Shown: positions 1 through 8,400 of the stretch, in pieces
Layout of the letters: each line of letters opens with the position of its first letter
Position numbering within the stretch: position 1 is the stretch's first letter
Assembly (NCBI RefSeq): GCF_021191635.1
Contig: NZ_JAIWPR010000005.1
Coordinates: 124,001-188,000, forward strand
From: Alterluteimonas quercicellularis
GTDB lineage: Bacteria; Pseudomonadota; Gammaproteobacteria; Xanthomonadales; Xanthomonadaceae
Reading direction: 5' to 3'
Length of the DNA stretch: 64,000 nt
Translations under genes and position numbers: made by a program
The notes under the pieces: generated by a model
What the model saw: the letters and a program-made list of their open reading frames with translations, nothing else
What the model was told of the DNA's origin: nothing
The model's database searches: none

Positions 1-10
1 ATTGTTAGGG
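1..10 (-). other. Edge of a further attC site
   Basis: GTTAGGG at 4-10 is the outer core of another attC, seen from its right end. It contains the stop codon of the cassette gene ending at 5. The rest of the site lies outside the window, showing that the array continues to the left. Confidence 0.7.
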
Positions 11-382
11 AGCACCCGTGGCCTCGGGAAAGGGAAGGCCGACACGGAACATCATGCCTCCCTGCTCAGCGGGCCAGAATGCAATTAGTAACGAAACAGC
101 CTTGCCGCAGAAAGTAGCGTCCCAACGCTCATAAGTCGTCGGATTGTCCCCCTCTGTGTTGTCGTTGCCCGGTGGGGAGAACGACTCTGGAAGCACTTGA
201 GCCTCTACGGCCTCTACGGTAGGGCAGTTGAATTGACTTGGACCTAGCAGTGCCACCGTCCTGAGCGTGTCTACGAGTAGCGTCTCGTTTGCTGTGGTAT
301 CGCCGGTAAAGCGCACCTGTTGAGCGAATGCAGGAAGCGAAGATGCCAAGACGGCAGCGAGAATTAACGCCCGAACTATCAT
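5..382 (-). CDS. Cassette gene: exported protein of unknown function
   Basis: 125 residues, not recognised. The ATG at 382 is chosen because an AGGAGA Shine-Dalgarno lies 4 nt upstream and because it gives a clean signal peptide (hydrophobic stretch from residue 3, ending AFA before QQVRF, about residue 20-22). The mature part has two cysteines (FNC and TFC) that could form a disulfide in the periplasm. The TAA stop lies inside the core site of the next attC, at 5-7, so gene and recombination site are fused. The gene fills its cassette completely. Its product is probably periplasmic; nothing in the sequence points to a substrate. Confidence 0.72.
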   Translation of the reverse strand: MIVRALILAAVLASSLPAFAQQVRFTGDTTANETLLVDTLRTVALLGPSQFNCPTVEAVEAQVLPESFSPPGNDNTEGDNPTTYERWDATFCGKAVSLLIAFWPAEQGGMMFRVGLPFPEATGAP

Positions 383-397
383 GCTGTCTCCTGTACC

Positions 398-457
398 CCC
401 TAACACCTGGATTAACCCGTGCCGCGAAGCGGCGTTGGCTTGAATGAACTGTTAGGC
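398..457 (-). other. attC site, complete, 60 bp
   Basis: Outer cores are CCCTAAC (398-404) and GTTAGGC (451-457) as read on the plus strand. Inner arms are GCCGC-GAA-GCGGC type with the longer half AAGCCA-ACGCCGC on the minus strand. In minus-strand reading it matches the standard cassette orientation, gene first and attC after it. Confidence 0.88.
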
Positions 458-712
458 CGCATCTGACCGCGCAATGGCCCAGCACAGCGCTGCCGCCAAG
501 CCAGCCCAGATGATGCCCGTTGTGAAGCGCACGGTGAGCAGGTAGGCCGCGACAGCGCCGCAAGCCGAATCCACCAGTGTGCATACCGCAATCTTACGCT
601 GCCGCTTAAGCCGAGCGACCTCCACAGCGCGCGTGGCGCGGATCTCCCCTTGTGCCTGAAGATCGGACTCCATAATCGCCCGCGCGATTGCGCCAGCTTG
701 AGTCTTGCTCAT
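452..712 (-). CDS. Cassette gene: small membrane protein of unknown function
   Basis: 86 residues, not recognised. The first 40 residues are polar, basic and probably helical (ending LKRQRK). They are followed by two hydrophobic stretches (about 41-60 and 66-80), which fits a small inner-membrane protein with two membrane passes. The start is the ATG at 712, with GGGGAGG about 10 nt upstream; a longer reading frame upstream runs through the preceding attC and is a shadow. The TAA stop (452-454) is inside the attC core. Small membrane proteins are common among integron cassettes, but no function can be assigned. Confidence 0.65.
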   Translation of the reverse strand: MSKTQAGAIARAIMESDLQAQGEIRATRAVEVARLKRQRKIAVCTLVDSACGAVAAYLLTVRFTTGIIWAGLAAALCWAIARSDAA

Positions 713-735
713 GGCCCCGTGCACCTCCCCGTGCG

Positions 736-795
736 GCTTAACGCCTGAACTAAGCCACGCTGCGAAGCGGCGTCGGCTTGAATGAATTGTTAGGC
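736..795 (-). other. attC site, complete, 60 bp
   Basis: Cores are GCTTAAC (736-742) and GTTAGGC (789-795) in plus-strand reading. The right core is canonical, the left one (GTTAAGC on the minus strand) is a permitted variant. The inner arms carry two changes relative to the site at 1123-1182. The preceding cassette gene reads into this site. Confidence 0.88.
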
Positions 796-1103
796 ACCGC
801 CACGCGGAGTGGGTGCGCCGGATTGTCACGGATGAACGCCTCAACCTCCGACAGCCTGTCCGGAAGCGGCGCCCCGGAAGTGCTGCGATAGCTGAAGAAG
901 CGGAAGCCTGCGACAAACAGCGCCTGCACTTTTTCCCATTGTTCTAGGTCTCGCGCAGGCGGCGCCTTGAACGAGCGACCCATCTCATGAATCGTGCCGC
1001 CGCAACTTGGGCAGACAGCCAACAAGTCTTGGCGAGGAGCCACCTTGAAGCTCTTGCGACAGTCAAAGCAGGCGTGTGCAATCAAGTATCGTGGGCTCGG
1101 CAT
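750..1103 (-). CDS. Cassette gene: zinc-ribbon protein of unknown function
   Basis: 117 residues. Two CxxC pairs (Cys12/Cys15 and Cys31/Cys34, ACFDC and CPSCGG) make a small zinc ribbon at the N-terminus. The remaining part is a soluble mixed domain without a recognised family. The ATG at 1103 is preceded by AGGTGA at 5 nt; a GTG at 1112 is an alternative. The reading frame has no stop before the attC and is translated into it, giving the C-terminal tail NNSFKPTPLRSVA, which is encoded by recombination-site DNA and recurs in cassette proteins. The function is unknown; nucleic-acid or protein binding through the ribbon is a guess. Confidence 0.72.
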   Translation of the reverse strand: MPSPRYLIAHACFDCRKSFKVAPRQDLLAVCPSCGGTIHEMGRSFKAPPARDLEQWEKVQALFVAGFRFFSYRSTSGAPLPDRLSEVEAFIRDNPAHPLRVAVPNNSFKPTPLRSVA

Positions 1104-1122
1104 GCGATTCACCTGCTAAGGC

Positions 1123-1182
1123 GCCTAACGCCTGAATTAAGCCGCGCCGCGAAGCGGCGTCGGCTTGAATGGATTGTTAGGT
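1123..1182 (-). other. attC site, complete, 60 bp
   Basis: Cores GCCTAAC (1123-1129) and GTTAGGT (1176-1182) in plus-strand reading. On the minus strand the arms AAGCCG-A-CGCCGC and GCGGCG-CGGCTT pair except for one unmatched A, the extrahelical-base arrangement that sets recombination polarity. This is the best-preserved copy in the window and closely resembles the aadA1 attC as remembered. Confidence 0.9.
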
Positions 1183-1641
1183 GCGTGTTCGACGACGCAC
1201 TACGATCTGTTGCGTAATGCGGCGATTAATCTTGCGCTTCCATTCAAGTTGCTTGGGCGAGAGGTTGCGCGTCAGGCGGGTCGACACAAGGAAATCATAC
1301 TCAGAATCATAGATGAAGCCGAGCTTTAGCCCGTGGTGAATTACGTCAAGATTTGCATTGGCGCAAGGATCTTTTGCTATTCGCTTGAGACCGTCGAACA
1401 GCTTCCCAGTGGAAATTCCGAGGAATCGATTAATACAGACGTTTCCGACGTAGGTTGATTCGCCTGTTACTCGATTTGTGATGTAGCAGTGCTCTTTGAT
1501 CTCCTGGCCGCAGGGACAGTGATCGAAGTCCTCAGTGATCTCCACGCCAACTAAGTCCCACTCGGTGCGCGCCACGTCAAACCGATCCGACTGCGAAAGA
1601 GGAAGGATGTGTGCTTTTAGCCTTTCGAGGTTGTGCTCCAC
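1177..1641 (-). CDS. Cassette gene: Cys-rich (CPCG) protein of unknown function
   Basis: 154 residues. A cluster Cys42-x-Cys44 (CPCGQ), Cys52 and Cys69 (NVC) looks like a treble-clef or ribbon zinc site; similar CPCG...YVGNVC proteins occur scattered in bacteria and phages without known function (from memory). The C-terminus is very basic (RRRTRT), which suits nucleic-acid binding. The start is taken at GTG 1641 because GGAGG lies 5 nt upstream; a GTG at 1659 would begin inside the recombination core and is less likely. The TAA stop is within the attC core at 1177-1179. As the right-most gene it is the first cassette of the array. Confidence 0.68.
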   Translation of the reverse strand: MEHNLERLKAHILPLSQSDRFDVARTEWDLVGVEITEDFDHCPCGQEIKEHCYITNRVTGESTYVGNVCINRFLGISTGKLFDGLKRIAKDPCANANLDVIHHGLKLGFIYDSEYDFLVSTRLTRNLSPKQLEWKRKINRRITQQIVVRRRTRT

Positions 1642-1657
1642 TGCGGCCTCCAAACGC

Positions 1658-1664
1658 ACCTAAC
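1658..1664 (-). other. Terminal recombination core (attI-like junction)
   Basis: ACCTAAC (GTTAGGT on the minus strand) directly precedes the first cassette. No inverted partner core or attC arms follow within the next 250 bp, so this is a simple site such as attI or the scar of one, not a complete attC. It is the border between cassette DNA and chromosome. Confidence 0.55.
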
Positions 1665-1928
1665 TACTATTATCCCGCGCAAGCGGGGCGTTGCACCCGA
1701 GTATGCCTGCACTTCGCAGCAGGCACCACTGGAGAAATTCCCACGTCAAATCAGCGGATTGGCGACTGATGGCGAGCGTCGACGTCGGTCAGGCTGCGTG
1801 CGTTATCAGGCGTGTGGAAGCGCGTGGTGTTACCGGGCAAGGACGGAGGGATAACAGGTCTACCGTAGACGCTATCAGGCCCCCTCGCTCCTGCTACCGA
1901 ACGGTCGAGCATCCGGTTCAAGCCTGCA
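1665..1928. other. Gene-free stretch where an integrase would be expected
   Basis: No reading frame here resembles a tyrosine recombinase. Two hairpins are present: CCCGC-GCAA-GCGGG (1674-1687) and TGCCTGC/GCAGGCA (1704-1725). A GATAAT hexamer on the minus strand (1669-1674) could be the -10 box of a promoter for the cassettes, but no convincing -35 box accompanies it. Confidence 0.5.
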
Positions 1929-4900
1929 TCAAGGCGGGCCGGATTCGGCTGCCCGCGGCGCCTGCACCGGCCCGATGCGCGCCAGCGCGTCGGCGAGGAT
2001 CGCGCCGGTCAGGGGCTTGCGCAGGAAGCCGTCGAAGCCGGCCTGCATCGCCAGCGGCTCGGCGTCGGCGTCGGCGCGCGCGGTGATGGCGATCAGCGGC
2101 CGCGCGAAGCCCTGCGCGCGCATCTGCCGCGCCAGCGCGAGGCCGTCGATGCCGGGCAGGTCCAGGTCCAGCAGCGCGGCGTCGACCTCGGCGGTGGCCA
2201 GCGAGACCAGCGCCGAGAGGCCGTGGGCGACGTGCAGCACGCGGTGGCCCTGCGCCTGCAGCAGGCCGACGATGACCTCGGCCACGGTCGGGTCGTCCTC
2301 GACCAGCAGCAGGAACAGCGTGCCGGGTGCGCGCGCATGCGCCGGTGCGGCGCTGCGCTGCGAGGGCTCGACCTCCGGCAGCGGCAGCTCGACGGTGAAG
2401 CGGGTGCCCTGCCCCGGCGCGCTGTCGACCTCGATCCGCCCGCCCATCTCCGCGGCCAGTTCCTGGCAGATCGCCAGCCCCAGCCCGCTGCCGCCGTAGC
2501 GCGCCGAGGTGCGCGCGCCGTCGGCCTGCTCGAAGCGGCGGAACAGGCGCTCGCGCTGCTCGCGGTTGAGCCCCGGCCCGCTGTCGCCGACCAGGAAGCG
2601 CACGCCGTCCTCCTCCAGCCGGTCCACCTGCAGCTCGACGAAGCCGTGGTCGGTGAACTTGATCGCGTTGCCGAGCAGGTTGAGCAGGATCTGCCGCACC
2701 CGCACCGCGTCGCCCAGCACCCAGCGCGGCAGCGTCACCGCGATCCGCTCGCGGAACGCCAGGCCGCGCTGCGCGGCCACCGGCGCCATCAGCCCGCTGG
2801 CCTCGCGCAGCAGTTCGTAGAGGTCGAAGGGCTGCGGGTCGAGGCGCAGCTTGCCGGCCTCGATCCGGGCCAGGTCCAGGGCATCGTTGACCAGGCGCAG
2901 CAGGTGCTCGCCGGCGTCGCGGATCGACTCGGTGTAGCGGCGCTGCTCGGCGTCGAGCCGGGTGCCGAGCAGCAGCTCGCTCATGCCCAGCACGCCGGTC
3001 ATCGGCGTGCGCACTTCGTGGCCCAGGGTGGCGAGGAATCGGGTCTTCGCCTGCGAGGCGTGCTCGGCCAGCTCGCGCTTGTGCTCGGCCAGCTGCCAGG
3101 CGTGGCGGCGGCGCAGCCGCGCGCGGTACACCCAGCCCAGCCACAGCGCGGCCAGCCCGGCGAGCGCCAGGAACAGCAGCCGCGCCGGCAGCGCCCACCA
3201 CCACGGCGGGGCCACCTCGAACTTGATCGTGCGCGGCGCCGACCACACGCCGTCGGCGTTGCGCACGCGCGCCTGCAAGGTGTAGCGGCCGGGCGCGAGC
3301 TGGGAGAACACGCGCTCGCCGGTGGCGCCGGTCTCGATCCAGTCCGGGTCGTGGCCGAGCAGCCGGAAGGCGTAGACGTGCGCGGCAGGGTTGCGGAACG
3401 AGGGTAGCCGCACCACCACCTGCAGGTCGCGGTCGTCGTGGCGGATGCGGAACGGGGCGTCGGACAGCCGCCGCAGCGGCGCCGCGCTGCCGAGCAGGCC
3501 GACGCGCTCCACCACCAGTTCCGGCGCGCGCACGGAAGGCACCAGCTGCAGCGGATCGAACGCGACCAGGCCGTCGGGGGAGCCGACGAACAGCCGGCCG
3601 TCGTCCGGCCGCGCCACCAGCGGGAACGCGAACTCCTGGCTGGGCAGGCCGTCGGCGATGCCGTAGGCGCGCACCGCGCCGGCGGCGGGGTCGACCCGCC
3701 ACACCCCGCGCGCGCTCGACAGCCACAGCGTGCCGGTGCGGTCGCGCTCGATGCCGGAGAACGACACCGTCGGCAGGCCGCTGCCGGCGTCGAGCTCCTG
3801 GCGCACCTGCAGCCGCCCGTTGTCCCAGCTCGCCAGCGCGACCCGCCCGGGCCCGGCGAGCACCACCTCGCCGGCGTCTGCCTCCAGCGCCGTGCACGCG
3901 GCCTGCGGCGCGCCCGGCACCGGCCGCCAGCGGCCCTCGCGCAGGTGCAGCGCACCGCGCGCGGTCGCCAGCCAGGGCGCGCCGTCCGGGCCGATCGCCA
4001 GGTCCTGCGCGAGCTCGCCGGGCTCCAGCCCGTGCGCGCCCTGCCGGTACTCGGCCAGCACGCGGCCGTCGCCGTCGCGCTGCTGCACGATCGCGTTGTC
4101 GAACAGCAGCCACAGCCCCTGCGCGTTCTCGGCCATGCGGATCACGCTGCCGTAGGCGGGGCTGCCGATGTCGTCGGGCTCGCGCCAGGTGCGCAGTTCG
4201 CCGCCGGCGGGATCGAAGCGCGCCAGGCCGCGCTTCCAGCCGATCCACACCCGCCCGCGGGCGTCCTCGAACACGCTGTCGAGCACCAGCCCGCCGGCGA
4301 CGTCGCGCAGGTGCGTGCGCGCCTGGCGGGTGTCGGGCGCCAGCGATTCCAGCGCACCGCCCGAGCCGACCAGCCACATGCGGCCGTCGGCGGCGGGCGC
4401 GATGCCGCGCACGTGCGAGTTGGCCAGGCCGTGCGGGTCGCCCGGTTGCGCGTCGAGGATGGAGAACAGGCTCCAGTCCGCCGGCTGGTGCCACAGGCCG
4501 TGCGAATGGCTGATCAGCCAGACCCCGCCTTCACGGTCCTCCAGACCGCCGGTCCATTGCGGCCGCACCGGCCCCTGCGCCACCGGGCTGTACAGCGGTA
4601 CCTCGTGCACCTCGCCCTGCTCGATGCGGCCCAGCCCGGCCTGCACGTCGACCCACAGGCCGCCGCGCACGTCGTGCAGGAGCAGCTGCAGCGGCCGCAG
4701 GCCCGGCTCGGCGAACCGCGCCGGCACCTGCGCGAGCCGCCCGTCGGCGCCGAGCAGCGCGGCGCCCTCCTGCAGCCCGACCCACAGCGCGCCGGCACGG
4801 TCGAAGGCGATGCTCAGCGGCAGGCGGGCATCGGCCACGCGCTCGAAGTCGCGGCCGGTCCAGCGCGCCACGCCGGCCGTGGTGCCGACCCAGAGCGCGC

Positions 4901-5498
4901 CGTCCGGCCCGCGGCGCAGGTGGGTGATGCCGGCGTGCGGCAGGCTGCGTGCATCGTCGCGCGCCGGCGCGTGGCGCTCCAGCGCGCCGCCCTCGCGCAG
5001 CCGGTAGAGGCCGGCGTCCGAGGTGCCGATCCACACTTCGCCCGGCGCCTGCGCGTCGAGCGACCAGATGTCGTTGCTGCCCAGCCCCGGCAGGGTCGCG
5101 CGGTCGTACACCTCGAAGCGGGCGCGCGCCGGGTCGTACACCGCCACGCCGCCGCGCCGGGTGCCGATCCACAGGCGGTCGTCGGCGCTCCAGGCCAGCG
5201 ACCACACGAAGTTGTCCGGCAGGCCGTCCTCCTCGCGCAGGATCTCCAGCCCGGTGCCGTCGTAGCGCGCCAGTCCATCGCTGGTGGCGATCCACAGGTA
5301 GCCGCGCGGGTCCTGCACGAGGGCGTTGACGCGGTTGGACGGCAGGCCCTCGGCGACGCCGATCTGGCGCAGCCGCAGGTTGTCCGGGTGCAGCGCCCAG
5401 GCCGGGCCGGCGCAGGCGATCAGCGCGAGCAGGCCCAGCAGCAGGCACCGGGCGAGGCCGGCCGCCGGGGCGCGGGGGCGCCCGCGATCGCCGCTCAC
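1929..5498 (-). CDS. Hybrid sensor histidine kinase with periplasmic propeller (second of a pair)
   Basis: 1189 residues. A signal peptide or anchor (LLLGLLALIACAGPAWA) is followed by a periplasmic two-component propeller (repeats of the form G-W-IAT-DGLARYDG, residues about 35-670), a Y_Y_Y domain ending in LAPGRYTLQARVRNADG, one membrane helix (about 775-795), HisKA with phospho-acceptor His827 (GHEVRTP), HATPase with N-box LLNLLGNAIKF and GSGLGLAI, and a receiver with Asp1111 (LLDLDLPGIDG) and Lys in RKPL. There is no HPt or DNA-binding domain, so phosphate must leave through another protein. The GTG start overlaps the upstream stop (GTGA), which indicates translational coupling with the first kinase. 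Confidence 0.9.
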   Translation of the reverse strand: MSGDRGRPRAPAAGLARCLLLGLLALIACAGPAWALHPDNLRLRQIGVAEGLPSNRVNALVQDPRGYLWIATSDGLARYDGTGLEILREEDGLPDNFVWSLAWSADDRLWIGTRRGGVAVYDPARARFEVYDRATLPGLGSNDIWSLDAQAPGEVWIGTSDAGLYRLREGGALERHAPARDDARSLPHAGITHLRRGPDGALWVGTTAGVARWTGRDFERVADARLPLSIAFDRAGALWVGLQEGAALLGADGRLAQVPARFAEPGLRPLQLLLHDVRGGLWVDVQAGLGRIEQGEVHEVPLYSPVAQGPVRPQWTGGLEDREGGVWLISHSHGLWHQPADWSLFSILDAQPGDPHGLANSHVRGIAPAADGRMWLVGSGGALESLAPDTRQARTHLRDVAGGLVLDSVFEDARGRVWIGWKRGLARFDPAGGELRTWREPDDIGSPAYGSVIRMAENAQGLWLLFDNAIVQQRDGDGRVLAEYRQGAHGLEPGELAQDLAIGPDGAPWLATARGALHLREGRWRPVPGAPQAACTALEADAGEVVLAGPGRVALASWDNGRLQVRQELDAGSGLPTVSFSGIERDRTGTLWLSSARGVWRVDPAAGAVRAYGIADGLPSQEFAFPLVARPDDGRLFVGSPDGLVAFDPLQLVPSVRAPELVVERVGLLGSAAPLRRLSDAPFRIRHDDRDLQVVVRLPSFRNPAAHVYAFRLLGHDPDWIETGATGERVFSQLAPGRYTLQARVRNADGVWSAPRTIKFEVAPPWWWALPARLLFLALAGLAALWLGWVYRARLRRRHAWQLAEHKRELAEHASQAKTRFLATLGHEVRTPMTGVLGMSELLLGTRLDAEQRRYTESIRDAGEHLLRLVNDALDLARIEAGKLRLDPQPFDLYELLREASGLMAPVAAQRGLAFRERIAVTLPRWVLGDAVRVRQILLNLLGNAIKFTDHGFVELQVDRLEEDGVRFLVGDSGPGLNREQRERLFRRFEQADGARTSARYGGSGLGLAICQELAAEMGGRIEVDSAPGQGTRFTVELPLPEVEPSQRSAAPAHARAPGTLFLLLVEDDPTVAEVIVGLLQAQGHRVLHVAHGLSALVSLATAEVDAALLDLDLPGIDGLALARQMRAQGFARPLIAITARADADAEPLAMQAGFDGFLRKPLTGAILADALARIGPVQAPRAAESGPP

Positions 5499-8400
5499 GC
5501 CGCCGCGCCCGCGTCCGCATCCGGACGCGAGCGCGCCTGGCGCAGCGCCGCGGCGAGCAGTTCGCCGGTCAAGGGCTTGCGCAGGAAGCCGTCGAAGCCG
5601 GCCGCGCGGGCGGCGGGCTCCGCCTCGGCGTCGGCGCGCGCGGTGATCGCCACCGCCGGCAGGCCCGGCGCCTGCGCGCGCAGCTGGCCCACCAGCGCGA
5701 AGCCGTCGATGCCCGGCAGGTCCAGGTCGACCAGGGCCACGTCCGGGGCGCACTCGCGCAGCGCCAGCAGCGCCGCCAGCGCGTGCGGCGCATGCGTCAC
5801 CGCGTGCCCCTGCGCGCGCAGCAGGCCGGCGATCACGTCGGCCACGGTGGGGTCGTCCTCGACCACCAGCAGCCGCATGGGCGGCACCGCGTCCGCGCCC
5901 GCCTGCGCCGCGCCGTCCGCCGGTTCCGGCGCGGCGGCCAGCGGCAGGTCCACGCGGAAGCGCGTGCCCTCGCCCGGCGCGCTGTCGATCTCGATGCCCC
6001 CGCCCATCTGCTGCGCCAGCTCCTGGCAGATCGCCAGGCCCAGCCCGCTGCCACCGTAGCGCGCGGCCGTGCGCGCGCCGTCGGCCTGCTCGAAGCGGCG
6101 GAACACGCGCCGGCACTGTTCCTCGTTCAGGCCCGGGCCGGTGTCGGCCACCTCGAAGCGCACTCCGGTCGCGGTGCGCGCGGCCTCCAGGGCAACGTGG
6201 CCGGCCTCGGTGAACTTGATCGCGTTGCCCAGCAGGTTGAGCAGGATCTGGCGCACGCGCACCGGGTCGCCGACCAGCCAGCGCGGCAGGCCGGGGTCGA
6301 TCCGTTCGCGGAAGCCCAGCCCGCGCTGCATCGCCAGCGGCCCCATCAGCGCGCTCACGTCCTGCAGCAGCGCGTGCGGGTCGAACGGCTGCGGGTCGAG
6401 CTCCAGCCGGCCGGCCTCGATGCGCGCGAGGTCGAGCGCGTCGTCGACCAGCCGCATCAGGTGATCGCCGGCGCGGCGGATCGATTCGGTGTAGCGGCGC
6501 TGCTGCGGGTCCAGCGGCGAGCCGAGCAGCAGTTCGCTCATGCCGAGCACGCCGGTCATCGGGGTGCGCACCTCGTGGCCCAGCGTGGCCAGGAAGCGGG
6601 TCTTGGCCACCGAGGCCTGCTCGGCGACCTCGCGCTTGTGCACCGCCAGCTTCCAGGCGTGGCGCCGGCGCAGGCGGCGCCGGTAGCCGGCGGCGGCCGC
6701 GAACAGCAGCAGCACCGCGAGCGCGACGAACGCCGCCAGCGCCGTGGGCGTGCGCCACCACGGCGGCTGCACCACGATGCCCAGGCTGCGCTCGGCCGAT
6801 TCGGCGCCGTGCGCGTCGGCCGCACGCAGGCGCATCGTGTAGCGCCCGGGCGCCAGGCCCACCAGCACCCGGTCGCCGGATTCGCCGTGCGCCAGCCAGT
6901 CGGAGTCGACGCCGTCGAGCTTCGACCAGTAGCGGTTGGCGGCCGGATCGTCGAACGACAGCAGCCGCGCGCTCACCCGCAGCTCCGACTGGTCCGGCGG
7001 CAGCACCACGGCGGCGGGGCCCGGCCGCTCGCGCCACGCGCCGCCCTCGCGCACCGCCACCCGGTCGATCTCCAGCACCGGCCTGCGCAGCGCGCCGTCG
7101 GGCGCGTCGGCGTCGATCATCACCACGCCGGCGTCGCGGGTCGCGCCGGCCAGCAGGCCGGACTCGGTCAGGGTCAGCGCGCGGTAGACGAATTCCTGGT
7201 TGCGGAAGCCGATGTGCACGCCGAAGTGCCGCATCCGCCGCGCCTCCGGGTCCCAGCGGAACAGGCCGCGGGTGGTCGAGACCCAGATCCGGCCGCGGCG
7301 GTCGATGCGCAGCGCCGAGGCCGACAGCGCCGGCAGGCCGTGGCGCGCGTCCACGCGTTCGGCGAAGCGCCAGCGCTGGCCGTCGCGGCGGTAGCGGTCG
7401 AGTCCGTTCATGCTGTGCATCCAGAGCGCATCGGGTCCGGCGAAGGCGAACGCCACCACAGTATGCCCGCCGCCGCCCAGCACCGGCTCCAGCACCCCGC
7501 GCGCGGCATCCAGCCGCGCCACGCCGTAGTCGCCCGAGGTCCACAGGCTGCCGTCGGGCGCGATCTCCATCCACTCGTGGTCGCCCAGTTCCCCTGCGGG
7601 CACGTTGCGCAGCACGCGTCCGCTCTCGGCGTCGCGCTGCTGCAGGCCGCCCTGCCGGCTGCTGGTCCACAGGGTGCCGTCGGGCGCGATCAGCGCCTGG
7701 TCGGTCATGATGCCCAGCGCCGCATCGCGCTCGTCCTCGGGCGACCAGTGCTCGACGCTGCCGTCGGTGCCCACCCGCACCAGGCCGCCGCGCACGCCCA
7801 GCCACAGCGTGCCGCGCTCGGTCTCGGCGATGGCGTACACGCGGTAGTCGGACAGGCGCCGGTGCAGCGGCTCGTCGAACGACTCCACCCGGCCGTCCGG
7901 CGACAGCCACTGCACGCCCGACATGCTGCCCAGCCAGATGCCGCCGTCGCGCGCCGGCGCCAGCGTCGAGTACAGCGTCGGCATCAGCCCGTCGCGGGTG
8001 TCGAACTGCGCGATCTCGCGCCAGTCCGAGCGCAGGTAGCCCAGGCCGGCGCCGTGCAGCGGCACCCACAGCGCGCCGTCGTCCTGCAGCAGGATCTGCA
8101 TGATCGCGCGGCCCTGCAGCGGCGCGCCGGTCTCCACCGGGCGCGGGATGCCGCCCGGCGCCACCCGCCACAGGTTGCGCTGCGAACCGATCCACATCGA
8201 GCCGTCCGCCTCGCGCGCCATCGAGACCGCCGCGTTGGGCGCCTCGAACATCGGCGACCATTCCGGCGAGCGCCACGCGCCGTCGTCGCCGAGGAAGTAC
8301 ACGCCGTCCTCGGTGCCCGCCCACACCGTGTCGCCGAGCCAGCCGACGAAGAACACGCGCGGGTACGGCGCGTTGCCGGGCAGGGCCACGCGGCGCATCG

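Larger units (their letters stand above)
1..1664 (-). mobile_element. Integron gene-cassette array (end of array, no integrase in window)
   Basis: Four short genes, all reading leftward, alternate with 60-bp attC recombination sites. Each complete site begins and ends with GCCTAAC/GTTAGGC-type cores and has inner arms AAGCCG-A-CGCCGC / GCGGCGCGGCTT, the layout remembered from aadA-type cassettes. The region is much less GC-rich than the neighbouring chromosome and its genes have no recognisable housekeeping role, as is typical of cassettes. The array continues left past position 1. The last core site on the right (1658-1664) marks its chromosomal border. No intI gene lies between it and the kinase gene ending at 1929, so by what is visible it is an integrase-less cluster of attC sites (CALIN) or an array separated from its integrase. 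Confidence 0.88.

Noticed and set aside
987-1217. Plus-strand open frame crossing an attC site in the cassette array
   Set aside because: It has no ribosome site, runs through the recombination site and lies opposite two better-supported cassette genes.
1665-1928. Possible remnant of an integron integrase
   Set aside because: Translation of the stretch on the plus strand, where a divergent intI would read, shows no tyrosine-recombinase motif such as the HTLRHSFATHLL box.
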